Shown piece by piece: positions 25,068-36,252 of a stretch of DNA of 64,000 nucleotides; positions within the stretch are counted from its first letter, which is position 1; every line of letters begins with the position of its first letter. Both the position numbers and the translations under genes were made by a program. The DNA lies in the NCBI GenBank assembly GCA_026874595.1, contig CM049308.1:77736124-77800123 (forward strand). Reading direction: 5' to 3'. A model generated the notes under the pieces. That model had not been told where the DNA came from and did no database searches. It saw nothing but the letters and a program-made list of their open reading frames with translations. This DNA comes from Sipunculus nudus. Taxonomy: Eukaryota; Annelida; Sipuncula; Golfingiida; Sipunculidae.

Positions 25068-26499
25068 CACATTTAAAAAAAAATTAAACACAAATCATTT
25101 ATTTTTATTCTTGAGATTAATAGATAACAATGAAAAATAGATACTATCTTCCGAAATATATTTTTAGCTAAACCTTAGATATATCGACGCTGTTTTCAAG
25201 TCCTCGGAATATACCAGCGCTTATGGTTTTTGTTTTTAACACAAAAATATAATTAAAGCTGGTTTTGGTAAGCTTTTAGACATTTATATTCTGAAAGCTA
25301 ATAGGGAATATTTTCTATCAAGTGCTACACGAAACTCTCCAAAAATCTGTTTGAAATATAATTAAATTTTAAAGACTTTTAAAGAATTTTAGTGGTTTAG
25401 GCTATATATCTAGATGGATATTTCTCATCTATTTTGGTTCAAAATTTTTAATTTCAACGTACGGAGTTGTAAACATGCTGTAATATAATATAATGTTTTT
25501 GCCTTTCTTAAATAGGTAAGCGGCGATAAGTAAAATTTTATAAGTAACTACTTCTATCACTTTACGAATATTAAATAGATTTTATAAGTAACTTCTTCTA
25601 TTACTTTACGAATATTAAATACCCGATAAAATTATAATTTTGAAATATTAACAACGCAAGTAAAAAGTCTGTGGGATGTTACCTATATTTGAACAATAAG
25701 ATGCCTCAAGGTGCTGCAAGTATCTGTTATACAGGCATGCTGGAATTAATTATTATCCTTATAGTCACCTGAAATTGATTAAATTATTTTAATGAAGGTA
25801 TAATCCAGCAAGGCTAGAAATTACAGAGAAATTGAGAGATAAAACTACATGTACATTAAATATCACAACTCATCATGAGTCAAGTCTGAGTCACACCAAC
25901 GTTTATACTGTATTCTATTGGCGGACACACCCTGTACGTGGAAATGAAAGTATTATGTAGGAACAGAAATGGACAAGGTAAAATATTTCCGAGCCATTTC
26001 AATGCGGGTTCATTCCTGATTGTTGCCGGAAACGAAATTAATGCATGAACAATCCTGACAAATAAAAAGGTAGTTATAAAATAATATTACTATATAATAT
26101 TCCTCGACTTGGTCACGTTTAAATTGTGTTAAGAGTTAAATTTATGTATATACATATATATGCAGTTAAATTTGATTAATATTTAAATGTATTATATGTA
26201 TCAGGCATGCTATCATCTTATACAATAACTGAATATGTATGTACAAATCTGTAGCTACCATATATTAAATAACTGATGAGTATGCATACATAGTATGCTG
26301 GCGGCAACATGATCAGAACAAAACCAGGAACCTCATATTGGAAACATGCAGGACACTTCACATATACATTAGGATAATTGTTTGAGCATGTATATGAGAG
26401 GAGCCGGACATTTTTGCAAAGGACGTTCAAATAAAAAAAACAACAGGTTATGACAATATTGAGCGTCAGAAATCAACAAACTTTGAAAGTCATGATCTG

Positions 26500-26690
26500 G
26501 AAATATTAAGGGGAAATTGACAAGCCATGAACTCAGGAAATCGGTAAGGCCTGAATTTCGTGAGATAGACTAAGCCAGGAACTCGTGAAATAGACAACTA
26601 AGACAAGGCCATATGAACTCGTGAAAGCGACAAGTCCTGGATCTCGTGAAAATGGACAAGACCTGAATTTGTGAAATTGGTAACGACGAG
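26500..26690. repeat. Minisatellite, about 29-bp unit (copy B)
   Basis: Five to six units around AACTCGTGAAATAGACAA/GGCC, homologous to 18222-18395 but with a different internal order and extra bases. Confidence 0.8.
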
Positions 26691-27091
26691 CATATATAAA
26701 TCATATATCAGTTTACACCAAAATGTCAGTGACTGTGTGGTGTCAGTGTCTCTTAATGTGAGTGAGGTGACTATGACTAAGTGTTTGCCTAATACATATG
26801 ATTTTGTTAGACATTACAGTCTGTTGCAGTATAAATTACCCTTTAAGTACTTTATGGATATATTCAAAGCACTGTCGTATGTGGGAAGAGTGTGGACTTT
26901 CATTCAGGGAAAATGAGATTTAACGGTTTCCATAGTGATGGGATGTTTAGAACGGAAGCAAAGGAGAAGATGAATCCATGATGTGACCTCTAGCGGAAGG
27001 ATTACCAAGCTAGCTATAACATAAAAAGACGCCGGGTGGTAGTTAGCCATGGACTTCACATAAACTATGCATAAAATACAGAAGTGCATAG

Positions 27092-27852
27092 TGTTACAGG
27101 TGCTCTATTATGTGACACGGGCGTAACTCGTGTTGTTGTTACATTCCGTACTGGTTGGACTCTCGTTGTCATGTGGGCCTTGAGTTTTCACGCTTGGTAG
27201 TGGGTCACGTGATTAGCCTGGTATGTGTAGAGATACACAGCGATGTCTTTCTAGATACATCCTGAAACGCGTGTCGTGCAAGTCCTTATAGACTGTTCGA
27301 GAAGTAGAAGGTTCCCGGCTTAGGGTGTGAAGGTATATAAAGGGCTGTTTTTTAGAACCAGGGGGCAGACAGCAGAGCAGATACCAGCGGACGCAGAAGC
27401 GTGTCAGATTCTAAGATCTTATCCGACGAATGCGGCAATTATAGATATTTCAAGAACTTTCCTGGATTTTATACATTGGACTTCAGTTTACTTTTCGTGT
27501 TGTTGCAAGGACTTTCCACTGGGCTGTCATTCTCCGAGAGTTTACATTTAAAGGACTTATTTTGGTGACACTGTTGGTATTCAGGTATTGTACCATTATC
27601 TTTCTGTGACTGTATTGACTTGTTGCTATACCACTGTTTCACTGTATAACTGTATTGATATAGTGTATTGTGTTGTCAGGGTTGTTTTAGGAATGAATTA
27701 TAGTTATTTGTTAACAGAAAACCACTGACTTCTTTATTCATTCCCCTAGACATTTCCCGCTGCCTAGTGTTACAGAATCTGATTTTTTATCTCCATTACA
27801 AAATTTGTGTTCATCACGCATACGTGATCTGTTTGTATTAGGTTCCGTGACA
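27092..27852 (+). repeat. 5' LTR
   Basis: 761 bp, TG...CA. A TATA box TATATAAA at 27334-27341 marks the probable U3/R promoter; the start site should lie about 30 nt later. The first 385 bp or so are identical to the 3' LTR. The rest carries all the differences (about 15 substitutions and one indel by eye). Confidence 0.95.
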
Positions 27853-27858
27853 TAAAAT

Positions 27859-27876
27859 TGGGGGCTCGTCTGGGAT
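27859..27876 (+). promoter_or_regulatory. Primer-binding site, tRNA-Pro type
   Basis: TGGGGGCTCGTCTGGGAT lies 6 nt inside the 5' LTR. It differs by one base from the canonical proline-tRNA primer site, which the relic at 16870 matches exactly. Confidence 0.85.
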
Positions 27877-28022
27877 GCTTAATAGTTTTCAAATTTATTA
27901 GGCCTTGACCTGGACATATTGTTTTATCATACATTGTTTACAAGATTACATATTGTTTACAGTACATTGTTTACAGGATTTATCTCAGTGTTTTTTTTTT
28001 GTTATTGTTTTAACATCTTAAC

Positions 28023-29340
28023 ATGGCAGATTTCAAACCTGAGACATTTGTTGACGATCCGGACCCTGATCAACTTAAACAGTTTACAAAAGACCAGTTG
28101 TTGCGTTTGGGACAACACTTAGGGCTAAGTGTGAAAAAAGCTTTGAGAAAGCCTGATATCATTGCTAAAATCATGAAAGATCTTATCAGCATAAGTTTAA
28201 TTGAAGAAACTGAAGTTGAAACATCCAAAAATGACAGCCTTGCTATGCGACTAGAATTAAAAAAAGTTGGAAATGCAACATGAGCTAGCATTAAAAGAGA
28301 GGGAAGAACGGTTAGAAAGAGAAAGACTAGATAAAGAAATAGAAAGAGACAGACTAGAGAAAGAAAAAGAAATTGAGTTAAAACGACTGGAGTTAGAAAG
28401 ACTTAAACTAGAACATAGTCTAAGTGCTGCCCCAACTCACAGTTTTGATGTTACTAAACACATTAGACTTGTCCCACCTTTCCAAGAAAAAGAGGTTAAT
28501 AAATATTTCTTACACTTTGAGAAGGTAGCTGAAAATTTAAAATGGCCTAAGGAAAATTGGACTATGCTGTTACAAAGTGTATTGACTGGCAAGGCCAGAG
28601 AAATTTATACAGAGCTTTCAGTAGAAGCTGCTGCTGACTATGACCTGGTAAAACGATTAATCCTAAAAGTTTATGAGAAAAAAATTTGGAAAAAGCGCAA
28701 AGAACAGACCTACGTAGAATTTGCTAGGACAAAAGAGCAGTTCTTTGAACGCTGGTGTAGTTCTAAAAATGTAATGGAAGATTATGACAATTTGCGCCAG
28801 TTGATTTTGCTTGAAGAATTTAAGCGCTGCATTAACGCAGATGTTAAAACTTTTCTCGATGAGAAAAGTCCTGAAACACTTGACATTGCTGCTCAATTAG
28901 CTGATGATTATTCATTGACACACAAAATGTCCTTTACTAGCAAATCAAACCAGTCAATCACAAATAAGAATGTAAAACAGTATGGTCAAAAGAAGTTTAC
29001 AGCGCAGTCACCCAGTATAAGTAGTCCTGATAGTTCAGCAAAGCCCATAGCTACACCTCAGTCCACGTCCACTGTATCTAAGTCTAACAAAGACCAGTCA
29101 TTTTCAAAGAAAATCTGTAATTACTGCAAGAAGGAAGGTCATCAAATATCTGACTGCTGGAAACTTACGAATAAACCAAATAGCAAACCTTCAGGTGTTG
29201 TTTCAAAATCTATGCATAGCATAGTACAAGAGCCAGGCTCTTTTCATGTAAATAAGGGGTACAACTCCTTTGTTGACTCAGATATGAGTTTGATGCTATT
29301 GAGGCCCAAGTGCCGTCTAAATCCAAAGAAGAATCCGTAG
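28023..29340 (+). pseudogene. gag: gag (SCAN-like capsid and CCHC zinc knuckle), frameshifted
   Basis: Starts at ATG 28023 (MADFKPETFVDDPDPDQLKQ). One frameshift near 28265-28283 moves reading into the frame that stays open to 29340. Order: an N-terminal helical segment with LLRLGQHLGLSVKKALRKPD; a strongly charged Glu/Lys/Arg coiled coil (about 28290-28430); a capsid resembling the SCAN-related gag fold (VPPFQEKEVNKYFLHFEKVA, then LLQSVLTGKAREIYTELS; 28460-28950); and a linker and CX2CX4HX4C knuckle (29115-29157). The role of the family is particle assembly and RNA packaging. After 29300 a Ser/Asp/Glu-rich tract in another frame (29310-29690, repeated DSCEE) links gag to the protease. Confidence 0.85.
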
Positions 29341-29699
29341 ATTGTGGGGTAAAAACCTCAGTTGATTCCTGCGAGGAATTATATCAGGCTAGGTCCTTTC
29401 AAGACTCCTGCGAGGAGTGTTCTCTAAATGAGGCTAAGTCCTTTTATGACTCTTGCGAGGATATTTCAGATGAGGCAAGGTCCTCTTATGACAAACAAAA
29501 GTTTGTTTCTGCTGAGGAAAATACTTCTGTTGACTCCCATGAGGAGTTTAGTAAGGATGTAGATTCCTTAGATGACTCTGAAACAGAGTTTATGACTGAC
29601 ACCTTCAATGTCAGTTCTTTGTTTGATGAGGTTGAGGTAGTAGATTCCTCTCCTGACTCTGAAATGGATTATTTGAGCCATTCATACATGATGGTTTTG

Positions 29700-30090
29700 T
29701 ATCACTTTCGAGTGATTTTCAGATTCTACCCCTATTAGAATTTTTAGGGACACTGGTTCAGGCCAGACTCTCATGTTAGCAAACACTTTGCCATTTTCTA
29801 ATAGGTCCTTTACAGGTGCACATGCACTTGTTAATGGTGTGTTTTCAGATAGGCACACTTGAGTTCCGCTTCACAGTATCCATTTAAAGTCAGATTTATT
29901 TTATGGGAATATTACTGTGGGCATAAGAACTACTTTACCCTTTAATAGAATTCAGTTGCTACTAGGCAATGATGTTGCAGGTGATAAAGTACAGCCTGTA
30001 CTAATAGTGACAGAAAAGCCGTCACTTGATCAGGACACTGATCCGGAAAGTCAGGAAATTCCTGGTTTGTATCCTTCATGTGCTGTAACT
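29700..30090 (+). pseudogene. Retroviral-type aspartic protease, interrupted
   Basis: Catalytic motif FRDTGSGQTLML (D-T-G at 29749-29757) and the C-terminal flap partner LLLGNDVAG (29956-29980) are both recognisable. A stop codon lies between them (near 29862, after DRHT). The family matures Gag and Pol polyproteins as a dimer. The DTG motif sits in the frame after the acidic linker, so a frameshift separates it from gag. Confidence 0.75.
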
Positions 30091-30149
30091 AGATCTATGG
30101 CCAAGAAAAACACACATGAGGATAATGGTCCAGATAATAACACTCTGGG

Positions 30150-31470
30150 AGTCACTAGTGACTCGTCTAATGACTCGCCCGTACAGGATGCAGGATTCTC
30201 AAGGTCAGAACTTATCGCGGAACAGCATAAGGACCCTGATATTTCATGTTTGTTTCCCAGGGCAGTTTCTAAAGTTGAACTGTCACAGAACCCAGTTTGT
30301 TTCTATGTCAAAAAATGGAGTGCTTATGCGTAAATGGCGACCACCTGATGTATGCGCTGATGATGAGTGGGCCATCAAATATCAAATAGTAATGCCCAAA
30401 AGCTTTTGCAGTGAAGTTCTAAGCATGGCACATGAGGCTCTTTTGTTTGCCCATTTAGGTATAAATAAAACTTATCAGAAAGTTAGTACACACTTCTATT
30501 GGCCTAACCTCAGGAAAGATGTTGTACAATATTGTAAATCATGCCATACATGTCAGATGGTAGGCAGGCCCAATCAGAATCCTCCTAAGGCCCCACTTAG
30601 GCCTATTCCTGCTTTCGAGGAACCATTCAGTAGGATTATTGTTGAATGTGTTGGACCACTGCCCAAAACAAAATCTGGACATGAGTACTTGCTGACAATT
30701 ATGTGCGCATCTAGCAGGGTCCCTGAGGCAATACCATTGCGCAAAATTAATGCCAAGAGTGTTGTCAAAGCTCTGACCAAGTTTTTTTTCAACTTTTGGA
30801 TTACCGAAATCCGTCCAGTCTGACCAAGGGTCTAATTTTATGTCTGGCTAATTCCAACAAGTTATGCTTGAGCTAGGTATAAAACAGTACAGCTCTTCGC
30901 CATACCATCCTGAAAGTCAGGGCGCCCTCGAACGTTTTCACCAGACATTAAAAAACATGATCAGAACTTATTGCTATGACACACAGAAAGACTTGGACGA
31001 AGGAATCCACTTATTGCTGTTTGCTGTCAGAGAATCCTTTCAAGAGTCCTTGGGTTTCAGTCCCTATGAACTAGATTTTGGACACTCCGTTCGAGGACCA
31101 TTATAACTGCTTAAAGAAAAACTCTTGTGTGAAAATCCTGATTCTCTTAGTTTACTGCAGTATGTCTTAGACTTTCGCACTAAACTACACAATGCTTGTG
31201 AGATTGCAAAGTCAAATCTAAATTCTGCACAAAGTAAAATGAAAACAGAGTATGACAAGCACACTGTAAGTAGGACGTTTGAGCCTGGTGAAAAGGTCCT
31301 TGCCTTACTTCCCATCCCTGACAGACCTCTGCAAGCTAGGGATTTTGGTCCTTACATTGTTGACAAGAAAGTCAGTGATTTAAATTACATACTGTTAACA
31401 CCAGATAGACGTTAGCAGAAACAACTGTGCCATGTTAACATGTTGAAACCATATTATGATAGAAATAGCA
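30150..31470 (+). pseudogene. Integrase placed upstream of RT, interrupted
   Basis: The zinc-binding HHCC module is intact (HEALLFAHLG...CKSCHTCQ, about 30430-30560). The catalytic core follows: the first acidic residue, usually Asp before CVGPLP, is Glu here (IIVECVGPLP); the second, SDQGSNF, lies just after a frameshift near 30815; the third, PESQGALERFHQTLKNM, is present (about 30905-30960). A GPY/F module follows (DFGPYIVDKKVSDLNYILL, about 31340-31400), and the frame is then broken by a stop near 31415. The lead-in from 29917 to 30330 is an Asp/Ser/Thr-rich linker. Confidence 0.85.
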
Positions 31471-31684
31471 CATCAGATGTTGTGCAAAATGTTACTGCTG
31501 TTGATTGTGTAAACACTGACCCTGACCCAGTCAAAGTAGATACTGATTGTAAGTGTGATGTAGACATTTAGTGTGGTACAGTACCACTAAAAACTCAGAT
31601 GTGCTCAAAAACCTGGATACCAGACTGTCACACCTTACCGCACAACAACAAGACCTAAAGAACCTGCTATGGAAATATTAACAT

Positions 31685-32437
31685 TTGTTTAGTGACATTC
31701 CAACGCGAACTAACATGTTGTGCCATGACGTCGATGTTGGCGAGGCAAGCGCAGTAAAGCAACATCCATATAGACTGAATCAAGAAAAGCAAAAGTATCT
31801 ACAGGATGAGATTCAATATTTGCTAGACAATGATTTCATTGAACCTAGTAACAGTAACTGGAGTTCACCATGTATTCTTCTGCCAAAACCTGATGGAAGT
31901 TACCGTATGTGCACAGATTATCGAAAACTGAATTCCGTCATCAAGACTGAAACGTTCCCGATTCCGAGGATCAATGATTGTATTGATAGAGTCGGTAGCT
32001 CCAGATATGTCTCCAAGTTTGACTTGCTAAAAGGATTCTAGCAAGTTCCGCTGACAGAACGAGCGAAAGAACTATCTGCATTTGTGACGCCGCAAGGACT
32101 GTACCAGTATAAAGTTATGCCGTTTGGCATGAAGAACTCGCGAGCCACGTTCCAGCGCCTCATCCATATGGTTGTCAAGGACGTTCAGGGCTGCGACGCA
32201 TATATTGATGACCTTATCGTGTACAGCGACACCTGGGAGAAACATCTGCAAATTCTTCGCGACCTCTTCGAAAGACTCAGTGAAGCACGTCTGACCGTCA
32301 ACTTAGTGAAATCTGAGTTTTGTCATGCACAAGTAACATTTTTGGGTCATATTGTAGGGCAGGGTCAGGTAAAACCTGTTGATGCTAAGATAAGTGCTAT
32401 TTCTGCATTTCCTAGACCAGAAACAAAAAGCAAATAA
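31685..32437 (+). pseudogene. pol: Reverse transcriptase, interrupted
   Basis: Conserved blocks in order: FSDIPTRTN and KQHPYRLNQEK, WSSPCILLPKPDGSYRMCTD, YVSKFDLLKGF, a TAG stop at 32039-32041, then FVTPQGLYQYKVMPFGMKN, the catalytic YIDDLIVYSD (Asp pair at about 32207-32212), and FLGHIVGQGQVKPVDAKI. Apart from the stop, the fold is nearly full length. It would copy the genomic RNA using tRNA-Pro as primer. It lies after the integrase, the inverted pol order of Gmr1-type elements. Confidence 0.88.
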
Positions 32438-32439
32438 TG

Positions 32440-32990
32440 CGTTCTCTTGGTATGGTTGGGTACTTGTTAAGGAAGAAGCAAGGGTTTGTGTAGGATGTTC
32501 AGTGTGAAAATGCATTTCAGAATTTGGGAGCCATTCTGCGGAGTTCACCGGTTTTAGCGGCTCCAGACTTTTCTGTACCTTTTAAGTTAACTGTAGATGC
32601 TAGTGATACTGCTGCTCGTGCTGTGTTGTTACAAGGGGCGATGATGGCATAGATCGTCCAATTTGTTGTTTCTCAAGAAATTTGAATGCAAACCAGAAAA
32701 ACTACTCCACTATTGAAAAGAATGTTTGGCTTTGATTTTGGCGTTGCAACATTTTGAAGTTTATGTTACTTCATCAGTCAGGCCTATCATTGTCTTCAGT
32801 GGTCACAATCCCCTCACGTTCAGGAACAGGCTGGGGTGTGACAATCAAAGATTGTTGAGATAGAGTTTGTTCTTACAGGATTACAATCTTGGTATCGTAC
32901 GCATTGGGGGAAGGACGGTGTACTTGCTGATTGCTTATCGAGATGTTTATGAAATGTTGTAAACAAGATGTTATAGATAAGATGATTTTG
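32440..32990 (+). pseudogene. RNase H domain, deleted and frameshifted
   Basis: The tether begins LGMVGYLLRKK and then lacks roughly 25 residues normally present before the RNase H core. The core is recognisable as SSPVLAAPDFSVPFKLTVDA followed by SDTAARAVLLQ, which contains the first catalytic Asp. Several stops and frame changes follow. The last recognisable piece, GKDGVLADCLSRC at about 32915-32950, corresponds to the usual 'N.ADALSR' end. It would remove the RNA strand during reverse transcription and is clearly not functional here. Confidence 0.75.
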
Positions 32991-33074
32991 AGATGTTGTT
33001 AAAATTTTTAGTGATTGTGATCGCAAAAAGAGAGTTTTCCGTGAAAACTTTCTTTATTCTTACAGGATGGGGAG

Positions 33075-33836
33075 TGTTACAGGTGCTCTATTATGTGACA
33101 CGGGCGTAACTCGTGTTGTTGTTACATTCCGTACTGGTTGGACTCTCGTTGTCATGTGGGCCTTGAGTTTTCACGCTTGGTAGTGGGTCACGTGATTAGC
33201 CTGGTATGTGTAGAGATACACAGCGATGTCTTTCTAGATACATCCTGAAACGCGTGTCGTGCAAGTCCTTATAGACTGTTCGAGAAGTAGAAGGTTCCCG
33301 GCTTAGGGTGTGAAGGTATATAAAGGGCTGTTTTTTAGAACCAGGGGGCAGACAGCAGAGCAGATACCAGCGGACGCAGAAGCGTGTCAGATTCTAAGAT
33401 CTTATCCGACGAATGCGGCAATTATAGATATTTCAAGAACTTTCCTGGATTATATACATTGGACTTCAGTTTACTTTCCGTGTTGTTGCAAGGACTTTCC
33501 ACTGGACTGTCATTCTCCGAGAGCTTACATTTAAAGGACTTATTTTGGTGACACTGTTGGTATTCAGGTATTGTACCATTATCTTTCTGTGATTGTATTG
33601 ACTTGTTGCTATACCGCTGTTTCACTGTATAATTGTATTGATTTAGTGTATTGTATTGTTAGGGTTGTTTTAGTAATAAATTATAGTTATTTGTTAACAA
33701 AAAACCACTGACTTCTTTATTCATTCCCCTAGACATTTCCCGCTGCCTAGTGTAACAGAATCTGATTTTTTTATCTCCATTACAAAATTTGTGTTCATCA
33801 CGCATACGTGATCTGTTTATATTAGGTTCCGTGACA
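33075..33836 (+). repeat. 3' LTR
   Basis: 762 bp, preceded by the polypurine tract AGGATGGGGAG (33064-33074). It contains AATAAA at 33675-33680, where the 5' LTR has AATGAA. Differences from the 5' LTR are confined to the second half. Confidence 0.95.
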
Positions 33837-34106
33837 ATAGCTTTTTGTGTCGTTATTTAAATTACAATTCCCTGCATGTATTCAATTGATAAATATCAAT
33901 ATATAGATGTATGTATTTCGAATCTCTCGTGTTTTGTAATCAGTCATGGTTGTCATTGTTTATATGTTGGCCTTATTCTCTCCTGCGATTTCTACGCAGC
34001 GGTACACCACGCATTTCTTGTGGTTGTCTGCGGTCGTCCACATTCCAATTTTCTGCAGTTCTCTACACAATGATTAACTGCGGATTGCTATACTACAGAA
34101 ACCTGA

Positions 34107-34440
34107 TAATTATCTTATAACCCCCCCCCCCCCCATGTAATCCGCCCCTGGTGCTTGCACCTTGTGACGCCTGACTTACTGATAACATGCCAACAGGGGA
34201 GGATCCAGGATTTAGGAAAAAGAGGGTCCAACCAAGGAGGACTAATGAAAAAGCCTAAAAAAGTCCCCCGTCCGGAAAAGAGGGGGTTCCAGGCCCGAAA
34301 AATAGGTTTGAACCCCTTAAAATTTGCGGCGGTTTAAGGTAGGGGGAGGGGTCCGGACAGTCAACAACATTCCGGATCCCGGATCCGTATCTGGCCTACA
34401 TAGTGTATACTTCGGATGGCGGATTGCGAGGGTGGCGGAT
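34107..34440. mobile_element. Debris of hAT-like and G/C-run elements
   Basis: A run of 14 C (34121-34134) precedes ATGTAATCCGCCCCTGG, a CAGGGGCGGAT-type end in reverse. At 34193 a new end, CAGGGGAGGATCCAGGATTT, begins in the forward direction. No ORF and no clear target duplications. Confidence 0.5.
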
Positions 34441-35280
34441 AATAGAGAATAACATGTTGAAAACTTTCCCAAAAATAAATCCGGCATATATTTAATGTTC
34501 AATTGCATGGATACAGGATGGAGTATTGCGATGTATTTTTGCAACGAAAACGGTGGGCTGGCTAATTTATACTGCTTGACTTCACAACACAACGTGATTG
34601 GAGTATATAGGGAGTTTGGCAAATGACGAAGGTATCTCAATATATACAGCACAATATATTGAGACTCTCACACTGTTTGGCTTTAAGTTGATTTGGTACA
34701 TGAACGGGTGCTAAATGAATTATGTTTTTCTGTACTGCGTAGATATATTTATTTTCTCTATAGTAGATATAGATATTACAAAAACCAGACCAATAGTTTT
34801 CAGAAAAAAAAAGATTGAGTCAGAACTGAGCACACGCTGATCAAATGAAAATGTTGTATATGCATTAATTTTGAGACAGACGCTGATCAAATGTACAAAC
34901 TGTCCTTTTATGGCTTACATATATAGCATACGGGCATTGATAAACTCGGTATATTATATGGCCCCATCTGTCTAACGACATACATATCATGCATTGGGAG
35001 GCAGTGTGTGTGTATATGAGAGAGAGACAAGGTGAGAGAGAGAAAGAGAGAGATGACAGTGAACAAAGGCTGTGAATTTTTGGTTATCTGTTTGTGCATT
35101 TCTCTATTATATGCTGTTATAAAGAAAAATTTTCCAGTTATGGACACCGGTGGGACTTGGATCGGTTTATGATCTTTTAAGGTTGGGTTGTAACAATATA
35201 CATGTATTAAATAATCGATGCATTGAATCTAGTCAACTACCAATTGATAAATCACCGTGTCATATATAAACAAACAGTGG

Positions 35281-35345
35281 CGGCACCTGGATTTTAAAAG
35301 TTTGGGGGCAAATGGAGGGTAAAGAATATAGGGGGGGGGGGGGGA
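35281..35345. repeat. Transposon end with 14-G run
   Basis: GTGGCGGCACCTGGATTTTA followed by a G-rich block and a run of 14 G (35331-35344), the same arrangement as at 19280. Confidence 0.5.
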
Positions 35346-35899
35346 CAAAAACACGCGAAAATTTACATTATGAATTAACTACATTATGAATTAACTAAGG
35401 TTATATCTTTATCGAATTTCTTACGTATTTAAACGTAAACAAGAGAACAGGAAAATAGACTATATTCAGAGAAAATAAAACAGCACTATTTGTTACAGCA
35501 TAACAACATAATTAAGATTTGTTATATTTTCACATATTTTGTCATACAGCTTATGACAAAAATTTCATATTTCATGACATTCCATATTTTTTAAAGTATT
35601 TGGGCTTTCCTTTCATGATTTTTTAAGTAATACACTTTTATATATTTTCATGAATTTTTAAGAATCTTAAAAACTTGCTTTTACTAATAAACAAGTCTGT
35701 ATGACTATAACTTAATAGTGCTTTTAATTTTAATTATACTTTACTTTATATATATACTTAATATATTTTAATCTTAAAGTCTTAACCTTGGGAATAACAT
35801 TTTTGAAATAGCATAAAATGTTCCGGCCAAGAACTTTGAAGAGCTGCTTTTTGATATCTCTTTTTTAATATGCAAATGCATTATTGGGTAAGATCATAT

Positions 35900-35912
35900 A
35901 TATATATATGTG

Positions 35913-35947
<35 letters not shown>
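35900..35947. repeat. (TA)n/(TG)n microsatellite
   Basis: Alternating TA and TG blocks ending with about 12 TG dinucleotides. It creates a spurious His/Thr-rich open frame on the minus strand. Confidence 0.95.
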
Positions 35948-36228
35948 TTTGTGTCCATACCTATATCCAGAGCTTGTATAGAAAAGCTGCATGAGAAGAG
36001 TAAATCTGTCACAGCCACCGTGCTGCTGTAGCATGCTGCTGTAGCAGCTTCTTATAACCACTTGGAGGTCACCCCTGTGAAACAATACCTGAGCTAGTAT
36101 ATGAAACAGCTGTAGACAAGACACATTGTAAGCCTGTTAATTGTGAGCTGTCATCACACAACTGATAAACGGCACCCATAGGTCACATTCATGAGCATTA
36201 TATACTGTGTAGCTGAGCCTGCAACAGT

Positions 36229-36252
36229 GGGGGGGGGGGGGGGGGGGGGGGG
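36229..36252. repeat. Poly-G tract (24 G)
   Basis: The longest dG run in the window, uninterrupted. Confidence 0.95.

Larger units (their letters stand above)
27092..33836 (+). mobile_element. Gmr1-like Ty3/gypsy retrotransposon, gag-PR-INT-RT-RNaseH order
   Basis: A complete but inactive LTR element of 6,745 bp, flanked by the 4-bp target duplication ATAG (27088-27091 and 33837-33840). Copy A shows the pre-insertion sequence at about 18925. It has 761/762-bp LTRs (TGTTAC...GTGACA), a tRNA-Pro primer site and a purine tract AGGATGGGGAG directly before the 3' LTR. Domain order is gag, protease, integrase, reverse transcriptase, RNase H. The integrase precedes the RT, as in Ty1/copia, although the RT (YIDDL, KQHPYR) and the GPY/F motif of the integrase are gypsy-type. 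This order defines the Gmr1 group described mainly in deuterostomes. All domains are interrupted by stops, frameshifts or deletions. Confidence 0.9.
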
